A DNA stretch of 64,000 bases from Rheinheimera sp. (GTDB lineage Bacteria; Pseudomonadota; Gammaproteobacteria; Enterobacterales; Alteromonadaceae): contig NZ_JAUYGV010000007.1 in NCBI RefSeq assembly GCF_030690345.1, positions 124,001 through 188,000 on the forward strand, given 5' to 3'. The translations under genes and the position numbers were made by a program. A model generated the notes under the pieces. The model saw nothing but the letters and a program-made list of their open reading frames with translations, was not told the DNA's origin and did not search any database. Below, piece by piece: positions 7,574-16,034 of the stretch. Within the stretch, counting starts at the first letter, position 1. Every line of letters begins with the position of its first letter.

Positions 7574-8275
7574 TTAGCCGGCTAAGCCAACGTAGACGTT
7601 TTGCACGTCATCATCGGCATCAATGGCATCTAAAAAGGCTTCGACTTCAGCACGCTGTGTATCGTCCAGTGCTACCGGGTTATTGGCACGGTATACCAGT
7701 TTAGCGGTCAGTACATTAAAGCCAAATTCCGGCAGGGCTTTGGCCACCAAATCTAGATCTGTCGCTTCAGTTAAAAATACCACTTCGTTATCATCGCCGG
7801 CTTCAAAATCCTGTGCTCCGGCTTCAATGGCTGCCAGTTCCGCATCGGCATCGGCATTGATTGGCTCGGCTTCAATCTGGCCCAGGTGTTTGAAATCCCA
7901 GGATACAGCACCGGAGGTGGCCAACTGCCCTTTACGGAACAACTGGCGGATACTCATAGCACTGCGGTTTTTGTTGTCGGTCAAACATTCTACGATCACC
8001 GGTACCTGATGTGGTGCAAAGCCTTCGTATACTACGTTTTCATAGTTTGCCGGGCCATCCAGCAAACCGGCGCCTTTCTTAATGGCACGCTCCAGGGTAT
8101 CTTTAGGCATCGAGGCTTTTTTGGCTGCGTCAATGGCAGAACGTAACTTGGCGTTCATATCCGGGTCGGCGCCATTGCGGGCGGCGACGGCAATCTCTTT
8201 TGCCAGCTTGGTAAAAATACGGCCTTTGGCGTTGGCCGCATCCATTTTATGTTTGGCTTTCCATTGTGCGCCCAT
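7574..8275 (-). CDS. YebC/PmpR family protein
   Basis: A protein of 233 residues. The N-terminus [27 protein letters not shown] and the following [33 protein letters not shown] are the conserved first domain. [22 protein letters not shown] is the core motif, and the acidic end [13 protein letters not shown] is typical. YebC-family proteins were described as transcriptional regulators. Later work links YebC to translation of proline-rich stretches. This divergent N-terminus (MGAQWK instead of AGHSKW) marks a paralogue subgroup distinct from classical YebC beside ruvC. Monocistronic. Confidence 0.88.
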   Translation of the reverse strand: MGAQWKAKHKMDAANAKGRIFTKLAKEIAVAARNGADPDMNAKLRSAIDAAKKASMPKDTLERAIKKGAGLLDGPANYENVVYEGFAPHQVPVIVECLTDNKNRSAMSIRQLFRKGQLATSGAVSWDFKHLGQIEAEPINADADAELAAIEAGAQDFEAGDDNEVVFLTEATDLDLVAKALPEFGFNVLTAKLVYRANNPVALDDTQRAEVEAFLDAIDADDDVQNVYVGLAG

Positions 8276-8429
8276 TATTGCGCTCCTGTATTTTTGGCTA
8301 TCAAAACGAACAGGGCGCTAGTCTAGCCAATAGCAGGCTTTTAACGCAACAAAAGCCAGCATAAATCTGGCGTTGAATGCAAAGATCAGTGACTAACTGC
8401 AGTTAGCCTGCACGGGCAACAACAGACGG

Positions 8430-9017
8430 TTATTTTTCCAGCGCCAGTTCTGCGACATGTTGGCGCAGTTCAGGGTAAAGCTGTAAAAAGCCTTGCTCCA
8501 GCACCGCATAGTGCGGCTGAATTTCATCTATCATGCCGGCGAACTGGTTGGCAAACCGGATCCGCTGTGCAATGCGGTCCAGTGCCACACCTAACTGCGG
8601 TAGTTGTTGATAACTGCTGAACCAATCATGACGGCGTACACTATGCATAGTTGCTGCCATTTGTGCCGGCATCAGGTGTTCTGCTGCGGCCAGTCGCAGG
8701 TACAGCTGTTGTTTATAGTCCGCAAAAGGTTGCGGGTAAAACTGTGTCCAGTGTTTAATTAAAAAGTGGTCAAACAATACATCCAACGCAATACCGGCAA
8801 AGCGGCGGCGCTGATGTGAAAACAGCAGTTTAGCCTGGCGCACTGCATGATGCTGATCAGTAAAACGGTCGACGGCGCGATGATTATACAGCCCGGCTAA
8901 AATAAGCGGATGCAACTGCGCAGTTGTAACACCCTTACAAAAATCGCCGAGCAAATTACCGGTCAACGAATATTGATTGGGTTGTGCCAGCACCGCATGG
9001 GCTAAATAATTCAACAT
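8430..9017 (-). CDS. acpH: Acyl carrier protein phosphodiesterase AcpH
   Basis: AcpH removes the 4'-phosphopantetheine arm from holo-ACP. The N-terminus NYLAHAVLAQPNQYSLTGNLLGDFCKG, then YNHRAVDRFTD and the metal-binding IALDVLFDHFLIKHWTQF, match the family (E. coli AcpH, about 193 residues). On its own strand an AGGAGG lies 1 base before ATG 9017 and 4 bases before TTG 9014. The TTG would give MNYLAHA, like E. coli MNFLAHL. ATG 9017 is used here and the TTG is a real alternative. The frame also opens further up at 9041, without support. It stands alone. Confidence 0.87.
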   Translation of the reverse strand: MLNYLAHAVLAQPNQYSLTGNLLGDFCKGVTTAQLHPLILAGLYNHRAVDRFTDQHHAVRQAKLLFSHQRRRFAGIALDVLFDHFLIKHWTQFYPQPFADYKQQLYLRLAAAEHLMPAQMAATMHSVRRHDWFSSYQQLPQLGVALDRIAQRIRFANQFAGMIDEIQPHYAVLEQGFLQLYPELRQHVAELALEK

Positions 9018-9186
9018 TCCTCCTGCAACACCAGGTCGCATTATTCGCTTATTTTTATTTTACCTTTTGCTATCAGGTTGAAAATATCAGTTTTTTGTCA
9101 GGTTTGCAGCGGCAGATTCGCTGGTACTAATGCCATTTTAGATCTAGTATCGTTAAACCTTTGTTATTTTGTTTGAAGAGGAATAT

Positions 9187-9525
9187 ATGTCGATTACTAA
9201 TATAAATAATAATACTGCTCAGCTATATACTCAGGAAAAACCCGCCACAGCATCACTAAAACAGCAAAGCAATCAGGCTGCAGCAACAGCCGCTGCGCCA
9301 ACAACAGATTCTGTGCAAATCAGCGAACGTGCAAAAGCGTTATTGGCAAAAGAAACTGCCGTAGCAACTTTTGGTAACGGGGAGGGTATTGAGCCGCCTA
9401 AAACAATTTCAGGCAATGGAGAAGGTATAGAGCCACCTAAAACAGTTTCGGGAAATGGAGAGGGAATTGAGCCGCCTAAAACAATTTCAGGTAATGGTGA
9501 AGGTATTGAACCACCTAAAACGTAA
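9187..9525 (+). CDS. Unrecognised repeat protein with four GNGEGIEPPKT units
   Basis: A protein of 112 residues. Residues 1-40 are polar, rich in Asn, Gln, Thr and Ala. Residues 41-55 contain DSVQISERAKALLA, a short motif also seen near the ends of various flagellar and surface-associated small proteins. From residue 63 to the end there are three full 13-residue units GNGEGIEPPKT(I/V)S and a final 11-residue unit ending at the stop. There is no signal peptide. ATG 9187 has AGAGGA 6-7 bases upstream. The stop is followed 31 bases later by a membrane protein gene and then a second small gene with a 4-base overlap, probably one operon. Function unknown. A repeated-core precursor peptide or a secreted or structural linker are both possible. 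Confidence 0.75.
   Translation: MSITNINNNTAQLYTQEKPATASLKQQSNQAAATAAAPTTDSVQISERAKALLAKETAVATFGNGEGIEPPKTISGNGEGIEPPKTVSGNGEGIEPPKTISGNGEGIEPPKT
9373..9522 (+). repeat. In-frame 39-bp tandem repeat, 3.8 units
   Basis: Units are at 9373-9411, 9412-9450, 9451-9489 and 9490-9522 (last one 33 bp). The encoded peptide is almost invariant while the third codon positions differ between units. Confidence 0.95.
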
Positions 9526-9556
9526 TTCATTCAGTTAACCCAGCTTAGGAGGTATT

Positions 9557-10075
9557 ATGGGATGGGATACCATTGAAGCGCTGCTATTTGATTTAGGCAA
9601 ACTGGTATTTGTAGCATATTTTCTATTATTTGTGCTGTCTGTTTTTGTTGAACGAAAAGTATCGTCTTTGGTTATTTCGCTTATGGTGTTAGCTGTTGCT
9701 AATGGGGCTATGACCGCTCTGACACCTCTGCTATATGAGTTGGCAAGTATGCCGGGATTGTTCTACAAATTTTTATGGTACGGCGTCTTTGTTTTCATCG
9801 ATTGTATTGCCATTTTTCTGCTATACAAGTTTCATAACTTATTGAGGCAAAGCGTTAGTAGTATCGCCAGTATTATAGCTGTTGCGTTTCTTGCTTTAGC
9901 ATCGATTCAGACGCTCAGATTTTTTGACCGCTTTGTCAGTAATACCGAAGTATTCCAGTTAGTTTATCAGTATGGGGTTCCCATGATTAACATTATGCTG
10001 GTGCCACTGATAGCGATTTTCTGGGCGGTTAATTTAAAAAGCGCAAACAAGAATGTACAGGCGGCACCAGGATGA
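9557..10075 (+). CDS. Hypothetical integral membrane protein
   Basis: I do not recognise the family. The 172 residues hold about five hydrophobic segments (about 10-30, 35-60, 70-92, 100-120 and 140-160). They are joined by short loops, with a short polar C-terminus. TAGGAGG lies 4 bases before the ATG. It follows the repeat-protein gene and overlaps the next gene by four bases (ATGA), so the three are probably cotranscribed. By context it may act with the repeat protein, for instance in export or anchoring. That is inference only. Confidence 0.7.
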   Translation: MGWDTIEALLFDLGKLVFVAYFLLFVLSVFVERKVSSLVISLMVLAVANGAMTALTPLLYELASMPGLFYKFLWYGVFVFIDCIAIFLLYKFHNLLRQSVSSIASIIAVAFLALASIQTLRFFDRFVSNTEVFQLVYQYGVPMINIMLVPLIAIFWAVNLKSANKNVQAAPG

Positions 10076-10362
10076 GTTGGCTATTTTTCTTAATACTTTT
10101 GTTGATAAATATGCTTGCGTTTTATGCATACAGAAAGCTGTCATTAATGCGCTCTCTAAGTCAAATTCAAGCTGAAGTTGAACTGGAAATGCAAAGCCGC
10201 GCCCATCAGTTATTGGTGCGGCGTGATCAGTTGGAAGTTGGCTTGGTAAAAGAAGCATCAGAACAAGCGGATGAACAGTGGAAAGGTGATTTGGCTGAAT
10301 ATATGGAAGAGTTTGAACAGGAAGCGTTATTAAGGGCTAAGCAGCGCTTAACCCGAATTTAA
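10072..10362 (+). CDS. Hypothetical small membrane-anchored helical protein
   Basis: A protein of 96 residues with one N-terminal membrane segment (residues 2-20, LFFLILLLINMLAFYAY). A long charged amphipathic helix follows, rich in Glu, Gln, Arg and Leu, with coiled-coil character. It reads as a type II anchored coiled-coil protein. Its start overlaps the stop of the upstream membrane-protein gene (ATGA), which suggests translational coupling and joint function. Its TAA overlaps the convergent ATL gene by four bases (TTAA). Function unknown. Confidence 0.68.
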   Translation: MSWLFFLILLLINMLAFYAYRKLSLMRSLSQIQAEVELEMQSRAHQLLVRRDQLEVGLVKEASEQADEQWKGDLAEYMEEFEQEALLRAKQRLTRI

Positions 10363-10715
10363 TATTGCAACTTAAACAGTAGTTCAGCCAAGTCGGGTTG
10401 CCACAGTGCTGTGTTGTCTACTCTGTTTTTTTTCAGCATTACGCCCTCAGCCAGCAATAATTGCCGTTGCTCCAGTGCGGTAGGGCTGCCTGGCGGGAAC
10501 GCCAGGCTTCTGTCGCTACGCAATACCCTATACCAGGGTACCGCCAGCTCAGCGGGTGCATAACCTAAAGCTTTGCCCACTAACCTGGCTCTGCCGGGTA
10601 AGCCGGCTAAATCTGCAATCTGGCCGTAGCTGGCTACTTTACCGTAAGGGATTAATAGTACAGTTTGCCAGATACGCTGATAGTTATCTGCAGACACAAC
10701 TTTCTCCGTATTCAA
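10359..10715 (-). CDS. Alkyltransferase-like (ATL) DNA base-flipping protein
   Basis: A protein of 118 residues with the DNA-binding domain of O6-alkylguanine alkyltransferases. Features are IPYGKVASYGQIADLAGLPG, a helix-turn-helix with the recognition segment ARLVGKALGY, and the active-site region AVPWYRVLRSD. The catalytic Cys of MGMT (PCHRV) is replaced by Trp (PWYRV). This defines ATL proteins, which bind alkylated guanine and hand the lesion to nucleotide excision repair instead of repairing it themselves. E. coli YbaZ/Atl is of this type. It is short because the MGMT N-terminal domain is absent, as usual in ATLs. Confidence 0.9.
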   Translation of the reverse strand: MNTEKVVSADNYQRIWQTVLLIPYGKVASYGQIADLAGLPGRARLVGKALGYAPAELAVPWYRVLRSDRSLAFPPGSPTALEQRQLLLAEGVMLKKNRVDNTALWQPDLAELLFKLQY

Positions 10716-10732
10716 AGATCAGTGCATTCATC

Positions 10733-11146
10733 TTAAATAGCATGGCGGGCAACAACGGTTTTGCCAATCGGCGCCAGGCTTAACACCGCCAACTTAAGGT
10801 GCTGTATACCAAACGGAATGCCGATGATACTGATAAAACATACTATAGCATGAGCCAAATGCCCCAGTGCCAGCCAAATGCCAAACAGCAAAAACCAGAT
10901 GATATTACCCAAAGTACCTAAGGTGCCGGTGCCGATATCATCATAGCGGTTAATATAGCGCCGGCTTACCGCATCCTGACCAAAGGGCCAAAATGCCATT
11001 TCACCAATAACAAAACAGCTGCGGCCAAATGGAATACCGACAATACTGATAAAACACAGCAGACCCACCAGCCACCACAGCAACCCCATAACAAAACCGC
11101 CCAGCACGAACCACAGTATATTAAATATTAATCTGAACAGCGTCAT
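10733..11146 (-). CDS. yccF: YccF family membrane protein
   Basis: A protein of 137 residues with an internal duplication. The motif FISIVGIPFGRSCFVIGEMAFWPFG (about residues 32-56) is repeated as FISIIGIPFGIQHLKLAVLSLAPIG. Between the repeats lies a hydrophobic NIIWFLLFGIWLALGHL segment. This is the arrangement of YccF inner-membrane proteins, whose function is unknown. ATG at 11146 is the first start. It lies 18 bases from the ATL gene on the same strand. Upstream is an AT-rich intergenic stretch of about 150 bases. Confidence 0.88.
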   Translation of the reverse strand: MTLFRLIFNILWFVLGGFVMGLLWWLVGLLCFISIVGIPFGRSCFVIGEMAFWPFGQDAVSRRYINRYDDIGTGTLGTLGNIIWFLLFGIWLALGHLAHAIVCFISIIGIPFGIQHLKLAVLSLAPIGKTVVARHAI

Positions 11147-11301
11147 TTTTTGCCCCCTATGTTAAAGACACTAAGTAGTAAGCAGAAATTACGCCAAAAT
11201 TATATTTAATAAAAACAATAAATTAGGATTTTTGCGTAAATGGTTGATGGTAAATTAGCTAATTTATGGCAAAAATGACTACCCGAAACAGGAGTTTGCC
11301 C

Positions 11302-11889
11302 TTGCAGTTACAGCATATTAAAGCCGTGGTATTTGATATGGACGGCACTTTAGTAGATTCAGCGCTGGATTTTGCCGCCATCTGTCGTGATATCGGCTGG
11401 CCGGCGGGTACGCCGTTGTTAGAGCAATTAGCGCTGTTGGATGATCCAAAGCTGTTTAGCCGGGCCGATCAGATTATCCGCCGCCACGAGTTGCAGGGTG
11501 CCGTTAACGCGACCTGGATGCCGGGAGCACAACAATGCCTGCAAACACTGCGTGCCAACAACATGCCTTTAGCCTTGTTAACCCGCAATATGCGTGAAGC
11601 CACAGCATTGACCATGCAGCGACTGCAGATGCCGATAGAACATGTACTGACCAGGGAAGATTGCGCCGCCAAGCCGGATCCGGCAGGATTATTGTTACTG
11701 GCAGAGAAGCTGCAATTGTCAGTTAAGCAGATGATCTATGTTGGTGACTATATTTATGATATTGAAACAGCGGCTAACGCTGGCATGGCGTCCTGTTTAT
11801 ATCTGAATGCACATAATCAGCATTTTGCGCCGCAGGCAGATTGGGCATTCAGTCATTTTGATCAATTGTCACAAGCGTTGCAAGGTTAA
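11302..11889 (+). CDS. HAD family hydrolase, phosphoglycolate-phosphatase-like
   Basis: A HAD-IA phosphatase with all motifs: VVFDMDGTLVDS (I), LALLTRN (II), AAKPDP (III) and YVGDYIYDIETAANAG (IV). The cap is small and helical, between motifs I and II. The likely role is dephosphorylation of a small phosphorylated metabolite, and the substrate cannot be named. Start choice: TTG at 11302 follows AGGAG with a 7-base spacer and puts the nucleophile Asp about 10 residues in, as usual. An upstream in-frame ATG at 11266 has no ribosome-binding site but cannot be excluded; it would add 12 residues. Confidence 0.85.
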   Translation: MQLQHIKAVVFDMDGTLVDSALDFAAICRDIGWPAGTPLLEQLALLDDPKLFSRADQIIRRHELQGAVNATWMPGAQQCLQTLRANNMPLALLTRNMREATALTMQRLQMPIEHVLTREDCAAKPDPAGLLLLAEKLQLSVKQMIYVGDYIYDIETAANAGMASCLYLNAHNQHFAPQADWAFSHFDQLSQALQG

Positions 11890-11940
11890 AAAGAATACTT
11901 AATCTGATTAGGTGTTCAGCAACGCAGCCTCTATATTAAT

Positions 11941-12966
11941 ATGGCGCGACGCAATGCAAAGTTCCGGAGGCTGTTGGTGTTAAAGCGGTTGCAAGACGAT
12001 TTTTATCTGGCGATGCTCACTCTGGTGGGCGCAATGATAGTGTTTTGTGTGACGCCCTACGGCATTTACCGGCTGTATAGCGGAAATTATATTGTCGGCA
12101 TTGCCGATCTTGTGATGGTAACCTGCGCTATTTTCGCAACCCGTATGGCCTGGCGCACCGGAGATACGGTAAAGCCCGGACTGTTTATGGCGCTGGTATT
12201 TTGTTTTGGCGCCGTGTTGGTCTGCATTAATCTGGGGGTGGATGGCCTGTTTTGGGTGTATCCGTTTTTAGTGTTTATTTTCTTTTTGGTATCGCCGCTT
12301 AAAGCCTTTATTTTGCTTATTGCAATGTTGGCCTGTTTGCTGCTGTTCGCAAGTTGGCGGCCAGGCCAGGTGTTTGCCAGTCAGTTTCAAATGCTGTCTT
12401 TTATGGTGACGACCACTATCACCAGTATTTTTGCGTTTATTTTTGCCTACCGTGCTCAGCTGCAACGACGTGAATTACAGCGTTTGGCGACTACCGACAG
12501 CCTTACCGGCGCAGCTAACCGGCGCACCTTAAATGATCAGCTGGCGCTGGCGATTAACGAACACCAGCGTTTCGGCCGGCCCTATGGCATTTTGTTGCTT
12601 GACCTGGATCATTTTAAGCTGATTAACGATAACCATGGCCATAAAGCCGGTGACGAGGTGCTGACAGGGCTTATTCCGTTGCTGCAATCTATGCTGCGTC
12701 AAAGTGACCGGGTATTTCGTTTTGGTGGCGAAGAATTTGTTGTGTTACTGGCCGATGTTAAACCGGCCGATTTGGCTAAGCTGGCAGAGAAAATCCGTGC
12801 CGGCATTGCACAGTTTCTGACCGCTCCGGACGGCTCGCATATGACGACCTCTATTGGTCTGGCGATGTTGCAGCAGGGGGAGGATTGGGAGGCCTGGTTG
12901 CATCGCGCTGATATGGCGCTATATCAGGCTAAGCATGACGGTCGCAACAGGGTTGTGGCCGGCTAA
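11941..12966 (+). CDS. Membrane-bound diguanylate cyclase (GGDEF)
   Basis: A protein of 341 residues. The N-terminal half has about six hydrophobic segments (residues 20-170) of no named sensor type. The GGDEF domain spans about residues 182-341. It has LTGAANRRTL, the LDLDHFKLINDNHGHKAGD metal/GTP site and an intact catalytic GGEEF at 262-266. An RxxD inhibitory site (RQSD) lies five residues before it, so product inhibition by c-di-GMP is expected. It should make c-di-GMP at the membrane. ATG 11941 lacks a clear Shine-Dalgarno. GTG 11977, with GGAGG 6 bases upstream, is an alternative that shortens only the N-terminal tail. The stop overlaps the convergent PBP gene by four bases. Confidence 0.93.
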   Translation: MARRNAKFRRLLVLKRLQDDFYLAMLTLVGAMIVFCVTPYGIYRLYSGNYIVGIADLVMVTCAIFATRMAWRTGDTVKPGLFMALVFCFGAVLVCINLGVDGLFWVYPFLVFIFFLVSPLKAFILLIAMLACLLLFASWRPGQVFASQFQMLSFMVTTTITSIFAFIFAYRAQLQRRELQRLATTDSLTGAANRRTLNDQLALAINEHQRFGRPYGILLLDLDHFKLINDNHGHKAGDEVLTGLIPLLQSMLRQSDRVFRFGGEEFVVLLADVKPADLAKLAEKIRAGIAQFLTAPDGSHMTTSIGLAMLQQGEDWEAWLHRADMALYQAKHDGRNRVVAG

Positions 12967-15900
12967 CGGCAATCCCCGGCAGCTGTTTGCTCAATATAAG
13001 GCACCAGTATTGGCGCCATGCTGTTCAATACCTGTAACGGCAAAGCAGAGGTAAAGCTGAATTGTTCAGCAGTTTCATCAGCAACATAAGCCGTTAATAC
13101 ACCAAAATGGGATGCACCCAGATAAAATACATAGGTTGCGGTGCGGTTCAGTGCTTTAGAACTGATTTGCTGGCCGCGGCTGTTAAGTTGTACCAGCCGG
13201 TTGTCGCCGGTGCCGGTTTTCCCACCCTGCAGCAGTGTGCTGTTAAAACCTTGCTGTAACCTGCGCGCCGTGCCGGAGCTGACCACTTGCTGCAACAGCT
13301 GGCGCACTGTGAGGGCTACCTCTGTATCCATCACCTGTATTGCCCGCGCCGGCGGCCGGCTGAAACGGCTTTCGTAAGGTGTATCTACCGCAAAATCTAA
13401 CTGATCAATGCGCACTGTTGGTAGCTGTTTACCCTGATTGAGAATAATACCGACCAGTTCAGCTAGCGCAGCCGGTCTGTCACCGGAGCTGCCCAGCGCC
13501 GTTGCCAGTGAGGGCACTAAATACTCAAACGGATAACCCAGCCGTTGCCAGCGTTGATGTAAGTCCCAGAAGGCTTCAATTTCCAGCATGCTGCGAATGC
13601 GGTTATCGCGTGCGCTGCGAAACCGGGTTTTAAACAGCCACTGATAAATCTCCTGCCGTTGTTGCGCGCTGGCAACCACAGTTTCAGCTAAAGTGGCATC
13701 CGGCTGCTGTTGCATATAGGCCAATAGCCACAATTCGAGCGGGTGGCTGCGCGATAAGTAAGCCCTGTCTGGCAAGCTGAATGCGTCGGGCTGGTATTTA
13801 AGATACAGCTGTTGCCAATCACTGTTGCTGCCAAACTGTTGTTGCATCAGCGCGCTAAATTGCGCCGGTGTACTGTCGGGGTGAATGTAAAGATACGCTG
13901 CAGCTAACCGCTCCGGTGTTTGCCGGCTACTCTGGATAAAAGTGTCCAGCCGCTGTGCCGGTGTTTTAGCCTGATATTTTTGCCAGAAACGACGTAAATA
14001 GGTAGTGCCTTCCCGGTCAGCAAAACGGCGTAAATACTGCTCCCGTTGCGGGTTGTCGTCATCTTTCAGTAATTGATAGCTGCTGTTTTCGCCGTGATAA
14101 ATGCTGTAGTTCACCATGTCCTGCAGCAGACGCACAAAAGGCAGGTTGATCGATAGCTGCAGCGCTTCAGCTATCGTAGGGTTGAGTTTGTCTTCGTCTT
14201 TGTTGAAGTTGCTGAACGTATGCAGCCCGCCGCCGGTAAAAAAGCTTTCTTTCGGGTCGGCACTGTAGCGTCGCTGCAGTGCCGCCTGCAACATGGTACT
14301 TAAGCTGCTGCCGGGCTGCTGTGTCAGGTATTGTACCGCCCAGCCGGTCAGATGGTCCTGCGGTGCTATGTCGAGAAATTGCAGCGTGTCGGCAGGCTCA
14401 TCAGCATACAGCCGGTGCAATTCAGCAATAATCTCCAGATAACTGACCAGTACCCGCAATTTAGCGGTGGAGCCCAGCTCCAGTTTGCTGGCGTCATTTA
14501 AATCAAAGGGTAAGTCGGTATTGTCAGTTTGCAGCCGAACCTTATTACCGCTGTCACTGCTTTGGTACAAGGTAAAGCTGTAACGTACTTTGTCTTGCTG
14601 GCCCGGCCTGAGTAAGCGTTCGGCAAACAAGCCGGCGGCGGCTGCAGCATCATATTGACTAAGTTGCCGCAAATGCCGGCTAACGGTTTGCTGTAATTTG
14701 GAGTCGATAGTAGTGTGCGCTGTTAAATCCAGCCGGTCCAGCTGATATAAACTTTGTTGCAGTAAATACGCCAGCCGGCTGCGGACCATGGTGCTGGCTT
14801 TAAAATCATGATCTGTGGCGGCAGATACAATATGCTGCGTTTGAAATGTCAGCTGTTGTTGTGTTGCCAGCTCAGCTAATTCTTGAGCAATAATGCCTTG
14901 TTGTTGCATCAGTGCCAGATGTGCAGAGATTAGTTGCTCCAGATCCCGCCGTCCCTGCACTAAATAATACGATGGCCGGCGCTGAGCGATGATCAGCGCT
15001 AACACCTGGCGCAGCGCTAACGCTTGCTCTGCGTTATAAGGGGCGCCTTGCCATAACAAGGCATTTACTGCTGCAGGATCAGCACCGAACCAGGCTTGTA
15101 AGCCATCCCCCAGACCATGCACCTCGCCATGGCCCGCCGTGGCCGCCAGTGGCACAGAGTTCAGGTAATCCAGTACTATCCGTTGCCGGTTGGCAAGGGT
15201 ATAGGTAGATTCCGCATAAGAGCGCACACTGGCCGATACCAACTGATGAAATTTGTCCCTGGCACCTGAGGTAAAACCGTGCGGGCTGTGGCGGTATTTT
15301 TCCAGTTGGGTGGCCAGGGTGCTACCTCCGGCTGCCGCCGCCGGAATGCCTGCTGCCCGTTGCAGCTGTGACCACATAGCTGCACCTAACCGCGGTAAAT
15401 TCAGTACCGGATTCGCTCTGGGGTGCGCCGGGGCAAGCAGGTTGCGATCTTCGACAAACAATAAAGCAGCAATTATGTCCGGTGCTACCTGGTGTGGCGT
15501 GGCAAATTGATAGCCCGGGTAGGTCGCCTGATACAGGGTATCTTGCTGACAGCCCAGCACGGTTAATCCCGGTTGGTTTTTTTCGCGGTAAGGCGGGTAA
15601 AAGCCATATTGGCTGTAACGCTGTAACGCGGCGGAAAAATGGCTTTGCGCGCTTAGCACAAAGCCTTGTTGCTGCAGGCTGGTGCTCCACTGCGGCAGGG
15701 CACTGTAGCCAAAGCGTTGGTCAAACGGGCCTGCGCCCGGAAAGGTGATCTGAGCGGCTGCCCCGGGTTTGACTTCATAGCTCAGTTTGCCGGCATACCA
15801 ATGCCAAAATGTCGATTGATAAAAATGGTTACGGCTTTCCTGATACACCGCCAGCATCAGCAGTATTATCAGTAACAGCAATAGCCAGCGCAGATAGCGC

Positions 15901-16025
15901 ACCTGCGGTTGTGGTGGCGCAACGTAGGGCGTCTCACGCACATTATCAAACCGCATGCGCTTTAGCAGCGGTTCGGCGTTTAATGTCGGCTCAGTTCTGA
16001 AGTTGCTGCCGCGCTCTGCACTCAT
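12963..16025 (-). CDS. Large PBP1-like protein: glycosyltransferase 51 plus penicillin-binding transpeptidase
   Basis: A protein of 1020 residues. It has a cytoplasmic N-terminus, one membrane segment (about 46-61), then a periplasmic part. Transglycosylase motifs are FVEDRNLL (Glu192), GGSTLATQLEKYRHS (233-247) and YLNSVPL with GEVHGLGDGLQAWFG (288-314). The transpeptidase has SxxK as STAKL (Ser519, Lys522), SINLPF downstream and KTG in GGKTGTGD near residue 935. Class A PBPs polymerise and crosslink peptidoglycan. This one departs from PBP1A/1B: the first motif is EDRNL rather than EDRRF, the second is TLATQ rather than TITQQ, and an insertion widens the gap between SxxK and KTG. It is probably an accessory PBP. 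Confidence 0.85.
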   Translation of the reverse strand: MSAERGSNFRTEPTLNAEPLLKRMRFDNVRETPYVAPPQPQVRYLRWLLLLLIILLMLAVYQESRNHFYQSTFWHWYAGKLSYEVKPGAAAQITFPGAGPFDQRFGYSALPQWSTSLQQQGFVLSAQSHFSAALQRYSQYGFYPPYREKNQPGLTVLGCQQDTLYQATYPGYQFATPHQVAPDIIAALLFVEDRNLLAPAHPRANPVLNLPRLGAAMWSQLQRAAGIPAAAAGGSTLATQLEKYRHSPHGFTSGARDKFHQLVSASVRSYAESTYTLANRQRIVLDYLNSVPLAATAGHGEVHGLGDGLQAWFGADPAAVNALLWQGAPYNAEQALALRQVLALIIAQRRPSYYLVQGRRDLEQLISAHLALMQQQGIIAQELAELATQQQLTFQTQHIVSAATDHDFKASTMVRSRLAYLLQQSLYQLDRLDLTAHTTIDSKLQQTVSRHLRQLSQYDAAAAAGLFAERLLRPGQQDKVRYSFTLYQSSDSGNKVRLQTDNTDLPFDLNDASKLELGSTAKLRVLVSYLEIIAELHRLYADEPADTLQFLDIAPQDHLTGWAVQYLTQQPGSSLSTMLQAALQRRYSADPKESFFTGGGLHTFSNFNKDEDKLNPTIAEALQLSINLPFVRLLQDMVNYSIYHGENSSYQLLKDDDNPQREQYLRRFADREGTTYLRRFWQKYQAKTPAQRLDTFIQSSRQTPERLAAAYLYIHPDSTPAQFSALMQQQFGSNSDWQQLYLKYQPDAFSLPDRAYLSRSHPLELWLLAYMQQQPDATLAETVVASAQQRQEIYQWLFKTRFRSARDNRIRSMLEIEAFWDLHQRWQRLGYPFEYLVPSLATALGSSGDRPAALAELVGIILNQGKQLPTVRIDQLDFAVDTPYESRFSRPPARAIQVMDTEVALTVRQLLQQVVSSGTARRLQQGFNSTLLQGGKTGTGDNRLVQLNSRGQQISSKALNRTATYVFYLGASHFGVLTAYVADETAEQFSFTSALPLQVLNSMAPILVPYIEQTAAGDCR

Positions 16026-16034
16026 ACAAAAGCG

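Noticed and set aside
9373..9522. CRISPR-like or minisatellite array
   Set aside because: The 39-bp units are contiguous without spacers, in frame, and code for a conserved peptide.
9273..9530. 85-codon open frame on the minus strand across the tandem repeats
   Set aside because: It is the mirror of the GNGEGIEPPKT repeats. The plus frame has the ribosome-binding site, and silent-site divergence fits the plus frame.
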